DNA of 64,000 nucleotides from CAVDHB01 sp963608705 (lineage in GTDB: Bacteria; Bacteroidota; Bacteroidia; Bacteroidales; Bacteroidaceae): NCBI GenBank assembly GCA_963608705.1, contig CAVDHB010000027.1, forward strand, positions 133,176 to 197,175, in the 5' to 3' direction. Shown here piece by piece: positions 51,881 through 60,108 of the stretch; positions within the stretch are counted from its first letter, which is position 1; each line of letters begins with the position of its first letter. The notes below the pieces were generated by a model. It saw nothing but the letters and a program-made list of their open reading frames with translations, searched no databases and was not told the DNA's origin. A program made the translations under genes and the position numbers.

Positions 51881-53206
51881 TTACTTTTCTTTATTATTGA
51901 ATAACAACGCACTCAGGTTCTGCAACGCCTTCTTCTTGTCGTCCATGCTCACAAGGAAAGAGATGTTGTAGTTGCTGCCTCCGTAAGAGATCATGCGCAC
52001 GGGAATGTCCTTTAACGCATCGGTAGCCAAGGTCTCAAAACCAAGGTTCGACCACTTCAAGTCGCCTACCACGCAGATGATGCACATATTCTTGTCCACC
52101 GTCACGATACCGTATTTCTTCAGCTCGGACACAATCTCCTCCAAGTGCGCGTCGCTGTCAATGCTGATAGACACACCCACCTCGGAAGTGGAAATCATAT
52201 CGATGGAAGTCTGGAAGTTCTCGAATATCTCGAACACCTTGCGCATGAAACCGTATGCCAGCAACATGTGGGTAGACTTGATTTTGATGGCGATGATATT
52301 GTCTTTCGCAGCCACCGCCTTGATTCTGCCTTCCTGCAACTCACTGTTGATAATAGTACCCGGTGCGGCAGGGTCCATCGTGTTCTTCAAACGTACAGGC
52401 ACTCCTGCGAACTTGGCCGGTTGCACACAAGTAGGATGCAGAATCTTGGCGCCGAAATAAGCCAGCTCGGCAGCCTCTTCAAAGTTCAACTGACGCACCG
52501 CATGAGTATTTTCCACCACTCTGGGGTCGTTATCGTGCATTCCGTCAATGTCTGTCCAAATCTGAATCTCGTCCGCTTTGATGGCCGCTCCCAGCAAAGA
52601 AGCTGTGTAATCACTACCGCCTCTTTTCAGATTATCCACCTCTCCATAAGCGTTTTGGCAGATAAATCCCTGAGTCACATACACGTCAAATCCTTTATTA
52701 GCGGTCAGTTGTTCACCGATATGCTCGGTGATAAACGCCAAGTCCGGCTCATTGTTCTTGTCTGTCTTCATGAACTCCAACGCCGGAAGCAATTTCGCCT
52801 TCACCTCTTGTTCTTGCAAGTAGAAGTAGAACATGTGCGTGCTCATCAACTCACCTTGGGCCACGACTTTCCGCTCCTCATACAGCGTGAAGATGCCTTT
52901 TGCGAAAGAACGCAGATAATCAAAGCGTTCTTGCAGATAAGCCCAGGCGTCTTCCTTGTATTTGTCTATCTCATAGAGTTCTGACACATGCTTCTTATAC
53001 GTTTGCTCCAACTCTGTGATGACCGCATTAGCCCCTTCAGTATTATGTTTGTAAAGGTAGCCGGCAATCTCCAACAGTTTGTTAGTCGTGCCGGACATGG
53101 CACTCAGCACCACAATCGTCGGCTTTTCAGCCACCACCAGTTTCGCAACTTCTTTCATGCGAGCGGCACTTCCCACGGAAGTACCTCCGAATTTCATTAC
53201 TTTCAT
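51881..53206 (-). CDS. lysC: Aspartate kinase (monofunctional, with ACT domains)
   Basis: The 441-residue enzyme phosphorylates aspartate, the first step to lysine, threonine and methionine. The catalytic domain starts MKVMKFGGTSVGSAARM and includes LKRGGSDYTASLLGAAI and WTDIDGMHDNDPRVV. Two ACT domains follow from about residue 295 (ISTSEVGVSISID, ICVVGD), which normally carry lysine feedback. It is followed at once by lysA and lies 22 bp behind hisIE, so lysine and histidine genes may be read together. Confidence 0.94.
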   Translation of the reverse strand: MKVMKFGGTSVGSAARMKEVAKLVVAEKPTIVVLSAMSGTTNKLLEIAGYLYKHNTEGANAVITELEQTYKKHVSELYEIDKYKEDAWAYLQERFDYLRSFAKGIFTLYEERKVVAQGELMSTHMFYFYLQEQEVKAKLLPALEFMKTDKNNEPDLAFITEHIGEQLTANKGFDVYVTQGFICQNAYGEVDNLKRGGSDYTASLLGAAIKADEIQIWTDIDGMHDNDPRVVENTHAVRQLNFEEAAELAYFGAKILHPTCVQPAKFAGVPVRLKNTMDPAAPGTIINSELQEGRIKAVAAKDNIIAIKIKSTHMLLAYGFMRKVFEIFENFQTSIDMISTSEVGVSISIDSDAHLEEIVSELKKYGIVTVDKNMCIICVVGDLKWSNLGFETLATDALKDIPVRMISYGGSNYNISFLVSMDDKKKALQNLSALLFNNKEK

Positions 53207-53228
53207 TTATTCTAATCTTTTTATTTTA

Positions 53229-53843
53229 TCAATGTTTATGCCAGTTCGGATTATGGCGTACCTGCAACTCTTTGGCCAAATCCTCGATACGAAGTCCTTT
53301 GGCCGTCAGCACTACTATCAAATGATACAGCAGGTCCGCGCCCTCATATACCAAACGCTCGTTGGTGCCATGCACCGCTTCAATCACAGCCTCCAAGGCT
53401 TCTTCACCCACCTTCTGAGCCATCCGGTTGATACCGTCCTTGAACAGACTTGTGGTATAAGAACCCTCTGGTTTTTCTTCGTAGCGTTTGTTAATGAAGT
53501 CCTGCAACTCGCTGAGGAACAAGATAGGATTCACTTTGTTTTCCTCTCCCCAACAAGTGTCCGTGCCCTTGTGGCACACAGGTCCTTCGGGGCTTACCTC
53601 AATGAGCAACGTGTCTTGATCGCAATCTTCCTTGATGCTCTTCACATGAAGGAAATTACCGCTTGTCTCCCCTTTCGTCCACAAACACTTGCGTGTGCGG
53701 CTATAGAAAGTCACCAGTTTCGTCTCCTTCGTTTTCTTGTAGGCTTCCTCATTCATGAAGCCCAACATCAACACTTTCTGTGTAATCTCGTCTTGAATAA
53801 CACACGGTACAAGACCGTTCATTTTCTCAAAGTTTATATTCAT
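53229..53843 (-). CDS. hisI: Bifunctional phosphoribosyl-AMP cyclohydrolase / phosphoribosyl-ATP pyrophosphatase
   Basis: HisIE carries out steps 2 and 3 of histidine synthesis. The cyclohydrolase half (residues 1-110) has FYSRTRKCLWTKGETSGN and the zinc cysteines in GPVCHKGTDTCW. The pyrophosphatase half (about 115-204) has the helical MazG-like motif KVGEEALEAVIEAV followed by ADLLYHLIVVL. It lies 10 bp after hisF in the his operon. Confidence 0.95.
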   Translation of the reverse strand: MNINFEKMNGLVPCVIQDEITQKVLMLGFMNEEAYKKTKETKLVTFYSRTRKCLWTKGETSGNFLHVKSIKEDCDQDTLLIEVSPEGPVCHKGTDTCWGEENKVNPILFLSELQDFINKRYEEKPEGSYTTSLFKDGINRMAQKVGEEALEAVIEAVHGTNERLVYEGADLLYHLIVVLTAKGLRIEDLAKELQVRHNPNWHKH

Positions 53844-53853
53844 CTTAAGTCTT

Positions 53854-54612
53854 CTATATTCTTACGTTTATACCTTCTTTCCTCAAGTAGTCCTTTAAAT
53901 CTGGAATCCTTATCTCCCCGAAATGGAAAACACTGGCCGCCAATGCCGCATCCGCCTTTCCTTGGAGGAAAGCGTCTTTAAAATGCGCCATATTGCCAGC
54001 ACCGCCTGAGGCGATAACGGGAATCGGCAGTTGTTCAGAAAGCCTTCGAAGGGCTTCATTGGCGAAACCCTGTTTCACTCCGTCGTGATTCATGGAAGTG
54101 AACAAAATCTCTCCCGCGCCTCTGTCAGCCACCTCTTTCGCCCAGCTGAACAAATCCCGTCCGGCAGGTATTCTACCTCCGTTCAGATAGCACTGCCATC
54201 CTTCTTCAGGCGTTTCTTTGGCGTCAATGGCCACCACACAAACCTGCGCGCCGTACTTCCCGCTGATTTCGGACACCAGTTCAGGACGACGCAAGGCCGC
54301 ACTGTTCACACTCACCTTATCCGCACCGGCGTTAAGCAGTCTGTCCACGTCTTCCAACGCGTTCACACCACCGCCCACAGTAAAGGGAATATTAATCTCC
54401 GCTGCGATTTTTTCCACCAGCCGAGTAAAGGTCTTACGTCCCTCCGCACTGGCCGTGATGTCGAGATAGACTAACTCGTCAGCACCTTCGGCACTGTAAT
54501 ACTTCCCCAGTTCCACCGGGTCTCCGGCTTTCCGCAAGTTCACGAAATTAGTTCCTTTGACCGTTTCCCCATCCTTAATATCCAGACAGGGAATAATTCT
54601 CTTCGCTAACAT
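53854..54612 (-). CDS. hisF: Imidazole glycerol phosphate synthase subunit HisF
   Basis: HisF is the cyclase subunit that uses ammonia from HisH. Starting at MLAKRIIPCLDIKDG the protein has 252 residues, the standard length, while the extended frame to 54654 overlaps hisA by far. The two catalytic aspartates are in CLDIKDG (D11) and VVAIDAKET (D130 region); FTVGGGVN and ASGGAG are phosphate sites. The start overlaps the hisA stop by 7 bp, so they are translationally coupled. Confidence 0.96.
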   Translation of the reverse strand: MLAKRIIPCLDIKDGETVKGTNFVNLRKAGDPVELGKYYSAEGADELVYLDITASAEGRKTFTRLVEKIAAEINIPFTVGGGVNALEDVDRLLNAGADKVSVNSAALRRPELVSEISGKYGAQVCVVAIDAKETPEEGWQCYLNGGRIPAGRDLFSWAKEVADRGAGEILFTSMNHDGVKQGFANEALRRLSEQLPIPVIASGGAGNMAHFKDAFLQGKADAALAASVFHFGEIRIPDLKDYLRKEGINVRI

Positions 54613-55349
54613 GCACAGCCTCCTTTCTTCCGCCAAGTGTCCAAGTCCGCCCATGTGATATTCCCCTCATAAAAAGCTTTTCCGAATACCACCGCAGGCA
54701 CACCCGCCTCTTCAAGACGAGTGAAATCCTCCACCGAACTGACTCCTCCACTGGCAATCAAATACACACCAGGGTAACGGGAAAGGATGCGCTTATATAA
54801 CTCCACCGCTGGACCCGATAGTGTTCCGTCCTTGGAAATGTCCGTACAGAGGATTTTCTTTAATCCCTTGTGTACCACATAATAATCCAAGAATTCTTCC
54901 AGTGTTTCTTTACTATTCTCTTTCCATCCATTGACGCTAATCATACCGTTTGCCACATCAGCTCCCAGTATGAACTTATCCGCGCCATAGCGTGCTATCC
55001 AACTTAGGAACAAGTCTGGATTCTTCACCGCCAGACTTCCCACTGTCACATAGGAAGCCCCTGCCTCGAAAGCCTTTCGCACATCTTCGTCCGACTTCAC
55101 ACCGCCTCCAAAGTCCACCTCTAAGTTAGTAGAGGAGACCACCTTGCGCAGTACATCGTCATTTACTATATGAGAAGACTTCGCGCCATCCAAGTCTACC
55201 AAATGAAGCCGTCTGAAACCATGCGTTTCAAACTCAGCGGCGACTTGCGCCGGATGGCTGTTGTATATTTTCTTTTGATTATAGTCGCCTTTTGTCAGAC
55301 GGACACATTGTCCGTCTATCAAATCAATGGCTGGTATCAACTCTATCAT
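54606..55349 (-). CDS. hisA: ProFAR isomerase HisA
   Basis: HisA isomerises ProFAR to PRFAR. The 247-residue TIM barrel has the catalytic aspartates in IPAIDLIDG (D8) and CTDISKDGT (D near 170 in this numbering region), plus phosphate loops DFGGGV and IASGGVSS. It overlaps hisH by 4 bp upstream and hisF by 7 bp downstream. Confidence 0.96.
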   Translation of the reverse strand: MIELIPAIDLIDGQCVRLTKGDYNQKKIYNSHPAQVAAEFETHGFRRLHLVDLDGAKSSHIVNDDVLRKVVSSTNLEVDFGGGVKSDEDVRKAFEAGASYVTVGSLAVKNPDLFLSWIARYGADKFILGADVANGMISVNGWKENSKETLEEFLDYYVVHKGLKKILCTDISKDGTLSGPAVELYKRILSRYPGVYLIASGGVSSVEDFTRLEEAGVPAVVFGKAFYEGNITWADLDTWRKKGGCAC

Positions 55350-55936
55350 AAGTCAAGAAAGTTTTGAAGTAACCTTTCACCCACTTCCCCGCTCTTTTCC
55401 GGATGGAACTGAGTAGCGTAAAAATTCTCCTTTCTCAAAGCCCCGCTGTAAGGCTGTATGTAATCCGTCTGCGCTATGGTGAAAGGATTCAGCGGCACAT
55501 AGAAGCTATGCACATAATACACGAACTCAGGACGGGAAAAGCCCTTGAACAACGGAGAGCTTGTATGCTCCACGGTGTTCCATCCCATTTGTGGCACCTT
55601 GTCCGCATGGTCACGAGGAACAAAACGTTTCACGTCCGTGTCGAAGATGCCAAGACAGTCCACATTCCCCTCTTCCGAATGGCGGCACATCAGCTGCATA
55701 CCGATGCAAATGCCCAACACAGGCTGTCTCAGGTCTTTGATTACCCTGTCCAGCCCTTTCTCTTTCAAGGAACGCATGGTGGTGGAAGCCTCTCCTTGTC
55801 CGGGAAACACCACTTTGTCCGCCGAGAGTATTTCCTCCCTGGAATCCGTCAATAACGGCTCCACCCCCAGCCTTTTGAAAGCGTGGAGAACGGAAAAGAT
55901 ATTTCCCGCATTGTATTTCACAACTGCTATCTTCAT
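55346..55936 (-). CDS. hisH: Imidazole glycerol phosphate synthase glutaminase HisH
   Basis: HisH releases ammonia from glutamine for HisF. Starting at MKIAVVKYNAGNI the protein has 196 residues, normal for the family; a frame start 21 codons earlier lacks homology. The class I amidotransferase triad is visible: Cys in VLGICIGMQLM, and His and Glu in TQFHPEKS. It is the first gene of the hisH-A-F-IE run, 79 nt downstream of a consensus promoter. Confidence 0.95.
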   Translation of the reverse strand: MKIAVVKYNAGNIFSVLHAFKRLGVEPLLTDSREEILSADKVVFPGQGEASTTMRSLKEKGLDRVIKDLRQPVLGICIGMQLMCRHSEEGNVDCLGIFDTDVKRFVPRDHADKVPQMGWNTVEHTSSPLFKGFSRPEFVYYVHSFYVPLNPFTIAQTDYIQPYSGALRKENFYATQFHPEKSGEVGERLLQNFLDL

Positions 55937-56014
55937 ATTATCCTTACTACAATTCACGCAAACGCACCGTTTATCATCTACGGATTCAAACCGTCTCACA
56001 GGCAGGTTTGCCCC

Positions 56015-56046
56015 GCAAAGGTACGAATCAAAAATGGGAAAACAAA
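56015..56046 (-). promoter_or_regulatory. Consensus promoter of the his operon
   Basis: On the minus strand TTTG (56043-56046), a 19-nt spacer and TACCTTTGC (56015-56023) match the Bacteroidetes consensus exactly. The start would be about 56010, leaving a ~70-nt leader before hisH. Confidence 0.75.
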
Positions 56047-56224
56047 GGGAAACAATTAAAAAAGCTCATTCCGCCAACGAAAAGACACCAAAGACCGTTT
56101 GAATCACACAAAAAGGAAGAAAGAATAACACTTTTTGAAATCACTCAGACTTTACACATTGAATTGTCATCAAAAGGGGAACAAGCCGTGACAAGATGTT
56201 ATCACCCCTACACAGAAAAAGAAA

Positions 56225-56580
56225 GCAGCGGGACGATAAGCCGGGTTCTGTGCTTGTCCGAAGACAAGTGTCCGTCATTTATCTACTCCGCAGGTCACCC
56301 TGCGGCTCTATCGTTCTACCCTCCGGCTTGGACGGGCCGCCCTTGTAACGCCGGTTTACATGAACTTGCGTCTCCTGTATGCACAGCACGGATGTCACCA
56401 TCCGCCTGGTAGGCTCTTACCCTACCTTCTCACCCTTACCGGCAGAGCCGGCGGTTATTTTCTTCTGCATAGCATAGGCTCTTGCGAACCTCTTCCCGTT
56501 AGGAAGCAGGATTGCCCTGTGCCGCCCGGACTTTCCTCTCCCCGCCTTTACGACAGGCAGCGACGGACTGTCCCGCTGTT
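56225..56580 (-). ncRNA. rnpB: RNase P RNA (type A)
   Basis: This RNA is the ribozyme that matures tRNA 5' ends. On the minus strand it begins CAGCGGGACAG and carries the universal GAGGAAAGTCCGGGC motif near the 5' end. Near the 3' end are AGATAAATGACGG and ACAGAACCCGGCTTAT, which close the P4 pseudoknot core. The ends pair as helix P1: GTCCCGCTG (56570-56578) with CAGCGGGAC (56226-56234). Length is about 355 nt. A TACCTTTGC promoter box at 56589-56597, 19 nt from a TTGG, ends about 10 nt before the RNA. Short open frames across this locus are not genes. Confidence 0.95.
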
Positions 56581-56588
56581 TTCAAGCT

Positions 56589-56620
56589 GCAAAGGTACGG
56601 AAAAAGCGGCGTTTCACCAA
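56589..56620 (-). promoter_or_regulatory. Promoter of rnpB
   Basis: TACCTTTGC at 56589-56597 with a TTGG 19 nt upstream (56617-56620), on the minus strand. Confidence 0.65.
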
Positions 56621-56631
56621 CTTTTTTCAAC

Positions 56632-57345
56632 TTAAAGCGACAAATAAAAGTCGTCCGTCAGTCTTTTATAGTCTTCCGTGAATTGTCCCGACGCATCTTT
56701 TATCATCAGCGTTTTTCTCTGTTCTGTTCTTTCTTCCGAATATCCGAAAGCTAACAACACACGCTTAGGCGCCTTTCCTTCCTGCGTACACACACGAAGC
56801 GAGGCATAGGGATGCAACCCCAGTTCCACGGCCAAGCCTCTGATTTCAGGCTCACAAGAAGAAGGGATAATGAGACTGAACACGCCCTTTTCATCTAACA
56901 GACAAACCACGCTTTCCATCAGTTCCCGGAAATCAAGGGAATCCGTGTGCCTGGCCAACTGGCGGCCATGAGTTCCAGCGCAAGTTCTCTCCTTATAAAA
57001 TGGCGGATTACAAACCACCAAACTGTATTTCTTTTCAGGACGAAAAGAACGGATGTCAGCCTGTGTCACTTTTATGCAGTCTTTCCAACGGCTTTCGTCC
57101 ACATTCTCCTGTGCCTGAGACACCGCTCCGGGTTCCACATCAATGGCCTGTACATAAGAAGCTCCCCGTTGGGCAAGCATCAGTGAGAGGATACCAGACC
57201 CACATCCCACATCCAGGGCTTCTACCCTGCTTACCGATGGGAAGAGACACCATGCGCCCAGCAACACACTGTCCGTTCCCACTTTCATAGCGCATCTTCC
57301 ATGCCGCACTATAAAACATTTGAATTGAAAATAATCCTTTCCCAT
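56632..57345 (-). CDS. tRNA1(Val) adenine-37 N6-methyltransferase (TrmN6/YfiC family)
   Basis: Starting at MGKDYFQFKCF the protein has 237 residues; an ATG eight codons earlier is upstream of the promoter box and unlikely. It is a Rossmann methyltransferase with SAM loop DVGCGSGILSLML near residue 44, the acidic residue in AIDVEPGAV, and the N6-adenine catalytic NPPFYKE near 112. That combination is typical of TrmN6/YfiC, which methylates A37 of tRNA1(Val). A TATCTTTGC box ends 5 nt before the ATG, so the message may be leaderless. It is divergent from lon. Confidence 0.88.
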   Translation of the reverse strand: MGKDYFQFKCFIVRHGRCAMKVGTDSVLLGAWCLFPSVSRVEALDVGCGSGILSLMLAQRGASYVQAIDVEPGAVSQAQENVDESRWKDCIKVTQADIRSFRPEKKYSLVVCNPPFYKERTCAGTHGRQLARHTDSLDFRELMESVVCLLDEKGVFSLIIPSSCEPEIRGLAVELGLHPYASLRVCTQEGKAPKRVLLAFGYSEERTEQRKTLMIKDASGQFTEDYKRLTDDFYLSL

Positions 57346-57349
57346 GAGG

Positions 57350-57358
57350 GCAAAGATA
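57350..57358 (-). promoter_or_regulatory. -7 element of the TrmN6-like gene (possible leaderless mRNA)
   Basis: TATCTTTGC on the minus strand; the A of the ATG (57345) is 6 nt after the last G of TTTG, the same spacing as in the DUF5686 gene. Confidence 0.55.
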
Positions 57359-57422
57359 CGGAGATTCACACAAAAAAAACTATTCTTCCCTCTAAACCTT
57401 CCTTTATTAGCAAGAAAAACTG

Positions 57423-57431
57423 TATCTTTGC
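57423..57431 (+). promoter_or_regulatory. -7 element of lon
   Basis: TATCTTTGC, 31 nt before the lon ATG; the -33 element is TTTA-like and poorly spaced. No CIRCE-like heat-shock repeat is visible. Confidence 0.6.
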
Positions 57432-57462
57432 CAACCGTACATATAAGTTAGTTCAAAACAGA

Positions 57463-60108
57463 ATGAAGAATAATAAACTTGACGATACCTTCTTCGAGGA
57501 AGAGACCGCACAGGCGCAGAATCCATTTTCCGTCATCGCCGATTTCGATGGAGACGACAAGACCATCTTTGACGTGAAGCTGGACAAAGAGATACCGATT
57601 CTCCCTATACGCAACATGGTCCTCTTCCCTGGAGTTGTCATGCCTATATCCGTGGGGAGGAAGAAATCCCTTGAACTGGTGAAAGACGCCTTGAGCAGCC
57701 AACAGCTGGTGGGTGTCGTCTGCCAACGGACTCCGCACACGGAAGATCCCATACAAAAAGACCTCTATCCTACGGGCACGGTAGCCAAAGTCATCCGCAC
57801 ATTGGAATTGCCAGACAATACTACCACGGTCATATTACAGGGAACTTGCCGCTTCCGTTTGCAGAAATTGACCCAAAAGGAACCTTATCTGAAGGGAACT
57901 GTACGTAAGTTGAGAGAGAAACTTCCCCATGTGAACGACACGGAATACGAGGCCATCATCGAAAACTGCAAAGATGCCACCATGGAGTACATGCACGCAT
58001 CCGAAAGCAACGGCAGTCCGAAGTTCGCCTTGCTCAACATCAAGAACAAGATGTTCCTGATGAACTTCATCTGTGCCAACCTGCCTTTCCCCATCGCCGA
58101 GAAAGAAGAGTTGCTGGAACTGGGGGACTTGAAGAAAAGAGGCATGAGACTGCTTTCCATCCTCAATCGGGAAGCCCAGTTCGCCGACCTCAAAGCAGAG
58201 ATTCAGTCAAGAACCAGAGAGGACTTGAACGACCAACAACGGGAGTATTTCCTCCAGCAGCAAATCCGCAATTTGCAGGAAGAACTCGGCTCCGAGGATG
58301 AAGACAGTGAGGAAGCTGAACTCAAGCGGAAAGCCAAAACGAAAGACTGGCCGGAGAAAGTGGCGAAGACTTTCAACAAGGAGCTCGACAAGCTTTCCCA
58401 CATCAGTCCGCAATCACCCGACTATAATGTACAACTGAACTATCTTACCACGGTGGTAAGCCTGCCGTGGAACTATGTGACCAAGGACTCCATCAACCTC
58501 AAGAACGCAGAACGTATTCTCAACCGCGACCATTACGGCATGGAGAAAGTGAAAGAGCGTATACTGGAACACTTGGCCGTACTGAAAATGAAGGGCGACA
58601 TGAAGTCCCCCATCCTCTGCTTGTTCGGTCCTCCGGGTGTGGGAAAAACATCCTTGGGCAAATCCATCGCCGAAGCCTTGAAACGGAAGTACGTGCGTGT
58701 GTCCTTGGGCGGTGTGCATGACGAGGCAGAGATTCGAGGACACCGAAAGACGTATATCGGCGCCATGCCCGGACGTGTTATAAAAGGTATAGCGAAAGCG
58801 GAAACCTCTAACCCTGTCTTCATTCTCGACGAGATTGACAAAGTGCAGAACGGCTCGCTGAGCGGAGACCCCGCATCGGCGCTGCTTGAAGTACTCGACC
58901 CGGAACAAAACAACGCTTTCCATGACAACTTCCTTGACTTGGACTATGACCTCTCGAAAGTCATGTTCATTGCCACCGCCAATTCCCTCAATACCATCCC
59001 GCAGCCTTTGCTGGACCGCATGGAATTGATAGAGGTCAGCGGATACATCACCGAGGAGAAAATAGAAATCGCCAAACGGCATCTTATTCCCCGCATCAGC
59101 AAGGAGCTGGGCATGGACAAATTCAAGGATTTGAAATTCACCAAGACGGGAATAGAGAAAATCATAGACAATTACACCCGTGAATCAGGGGTACGCCAGT
59201 TGGAAAAGAAGATAGGAAAGATATTCCGAAAACTGGCCATGGCGTATGTAAAAGACGACAAACTGCCTTACACCACCATCAACTCCGAAGCGGTGCGAGC
59301 CTTGCTTGGCACGGAAGAAGTCACTCCCGACAAATACCAGGGAAACGCAGACGCAGGTGTGGTAACAGGACTGGCCTGGACATCCGTAGGAGGAGAAATC
59401 CTCTTCATCGAGACAAGTCTCAGTCGAGGCAAGGGAGGGAAACTGACCTTGACGGGTAACCTTGGCAATGTGATGAAAGAGTCTGCCGTGCTGGCTTTGG
59501 AATACGTGAAAGCCCATGCGGACTATTTGAAAATAGACCCTCGCATCTTCGACAACTGGAACATTCACATCCATGTGCCAGAAGGCGCTGTACCCAAAGA
59601 CGGCCCTTCCGCAGGCATTACCATCGCCACTTCGCTGGCTTCCGCATTGACGCAACGTAAAGTGCGCCGAAACGTGGCCATGACAGGAGAGATTACCCTC
59701 CGGGGAAAAGTCCTTCCCGTAGGCGGCATCAAGGAGAAGATACTGGCCGCCAAACGAGCCGGTATCACGGACATCGTAATGTCCAAGGAAAACCAGAAAG
59801 ACATTGACGAAATCAACGACATCTACTTGAAAGGACTGACCTTTCATTATGTGGAACACGTAAAAGAAGTCTGGGATTTCGCGCTGCTCCGTACCAAGAT
59901 AGAGAATCCGGTCGACCTGGAAGCTCCTATCCGGGAAGAAGAAGCCGCCAAGAAAAAACAAGAGGAGGCTTCCGCCAACCTCAAGACAAAAGCGGAAGAC
60001 GCTGTGGGAAACGTTCACACAGCGCAAGGAAAAGTGAACACCGCAGACAAAGAGGTGAACACATCCTCTTCCCGTGTGAACACCATTCAACATATAGAAA
60101 AGGAATGA
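57463..60108 (+). CDS. lon: ATP-dependent protease Lon (LonA)
   Basis: Starting at MKNNKLDDTFF, downstream of the promoter box, the protein has 881 residues; the frame is open back to 57301 but that part overlaps the divergent gene. Domain order is standard: the N-terminal substrate-binding domain (about 40-240), coiled coil (EYFLQQQIRNLQEELGSE), AAA+ module (Walker A GPPGVGKTS, Walker B FILDEIDK) and protease domain with catalytic S716 (KDGPSAG) and K759 (GGIKEKILAAK). Unusually, the C-terminus ends in four seven-residue repeats (VHTAQGK, VNTADKE, VNTSSSR, VNTIQHI; residues 851-878). Its stop overlaps tgt in an ATGA. Confidence 0.97.
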   Translation: MKNNKLDDTFFEEETAQAQNPFSVIADFDGDDKTIFDVKLDKEIPILPIRNMVLFPGVVMPISVGRKKSLELVKDALSSQQLVGVVCQRTPHTEDPIQKDLYPTGTVAKVIRTLELPDNTTTVILQGTCRFRLQKLTQKEPYLKGTVRKLREKLPHVNDTEYEAIIENCKDATMEYMHASESNGSPKFALLNIKNKMFLMNFICANLPFPIAEKEELLELGDLKKRGMRLLSILNREAQFADLKAEIQSRTREDLNDQQREYFLQQQIRNLQEELGSEDEDSEEAELKRKAKTKDWPEKVAKTFNKELDKLSHISPQSPDYNVQLNYLTTVVSLPWNYVTKDSINLKNAERILNRDHYGMEKVKERILEHLAVLKMKGDMKSPILCLFGPPGVGKTSLGKSIAEALKRKYVRVSLGGVHDEAEIRGHRKTYIGAMPGRVIKGIAKAETSNPVFILDEIDKVQNGSLSGDPASALLEVLDPEQNNAFHDNFLDLDYDLSKVMFIATANSLNTIPQPLLDRMELIEVSGYITEEKIEIAKRHLIPRISKELGMDKFKDLKFTKTGIEKIIDNYTRESGVRQLEKKIGKIFRKLAMAYVKDDKLPYTTINSEAVRALLGTEEVTPDKYQGNADAGVVTGLAWTSVGGEILFIETSLSRGKGGKLTLTGNLGNVMKESAVLALEYVKAHADYLKIDPRIFDNWNIHIHVPEGAVPKDGPSAGITIATSLASALTQRKVRRNVAMTGEITLRGKVLPVGGIKEKILAAKRAGITDIVMSKENQKDIDEINDIYLKGLTFHYVEHVKEVWDFALLRTKIENPVDLEAPIREEEAAKKKQEEASANLKTKAEDAVGNVHTAQGKVNTADKEVNTSSSRVNTIQHIEKE

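Noticed and set aside
56008..56635. Plus-strand open frames across 56008-56754
   Set aside because: They lie over the RNase P RNA locus, whose conserved motifs and P1 pairing on the minus strand explain the sequence.
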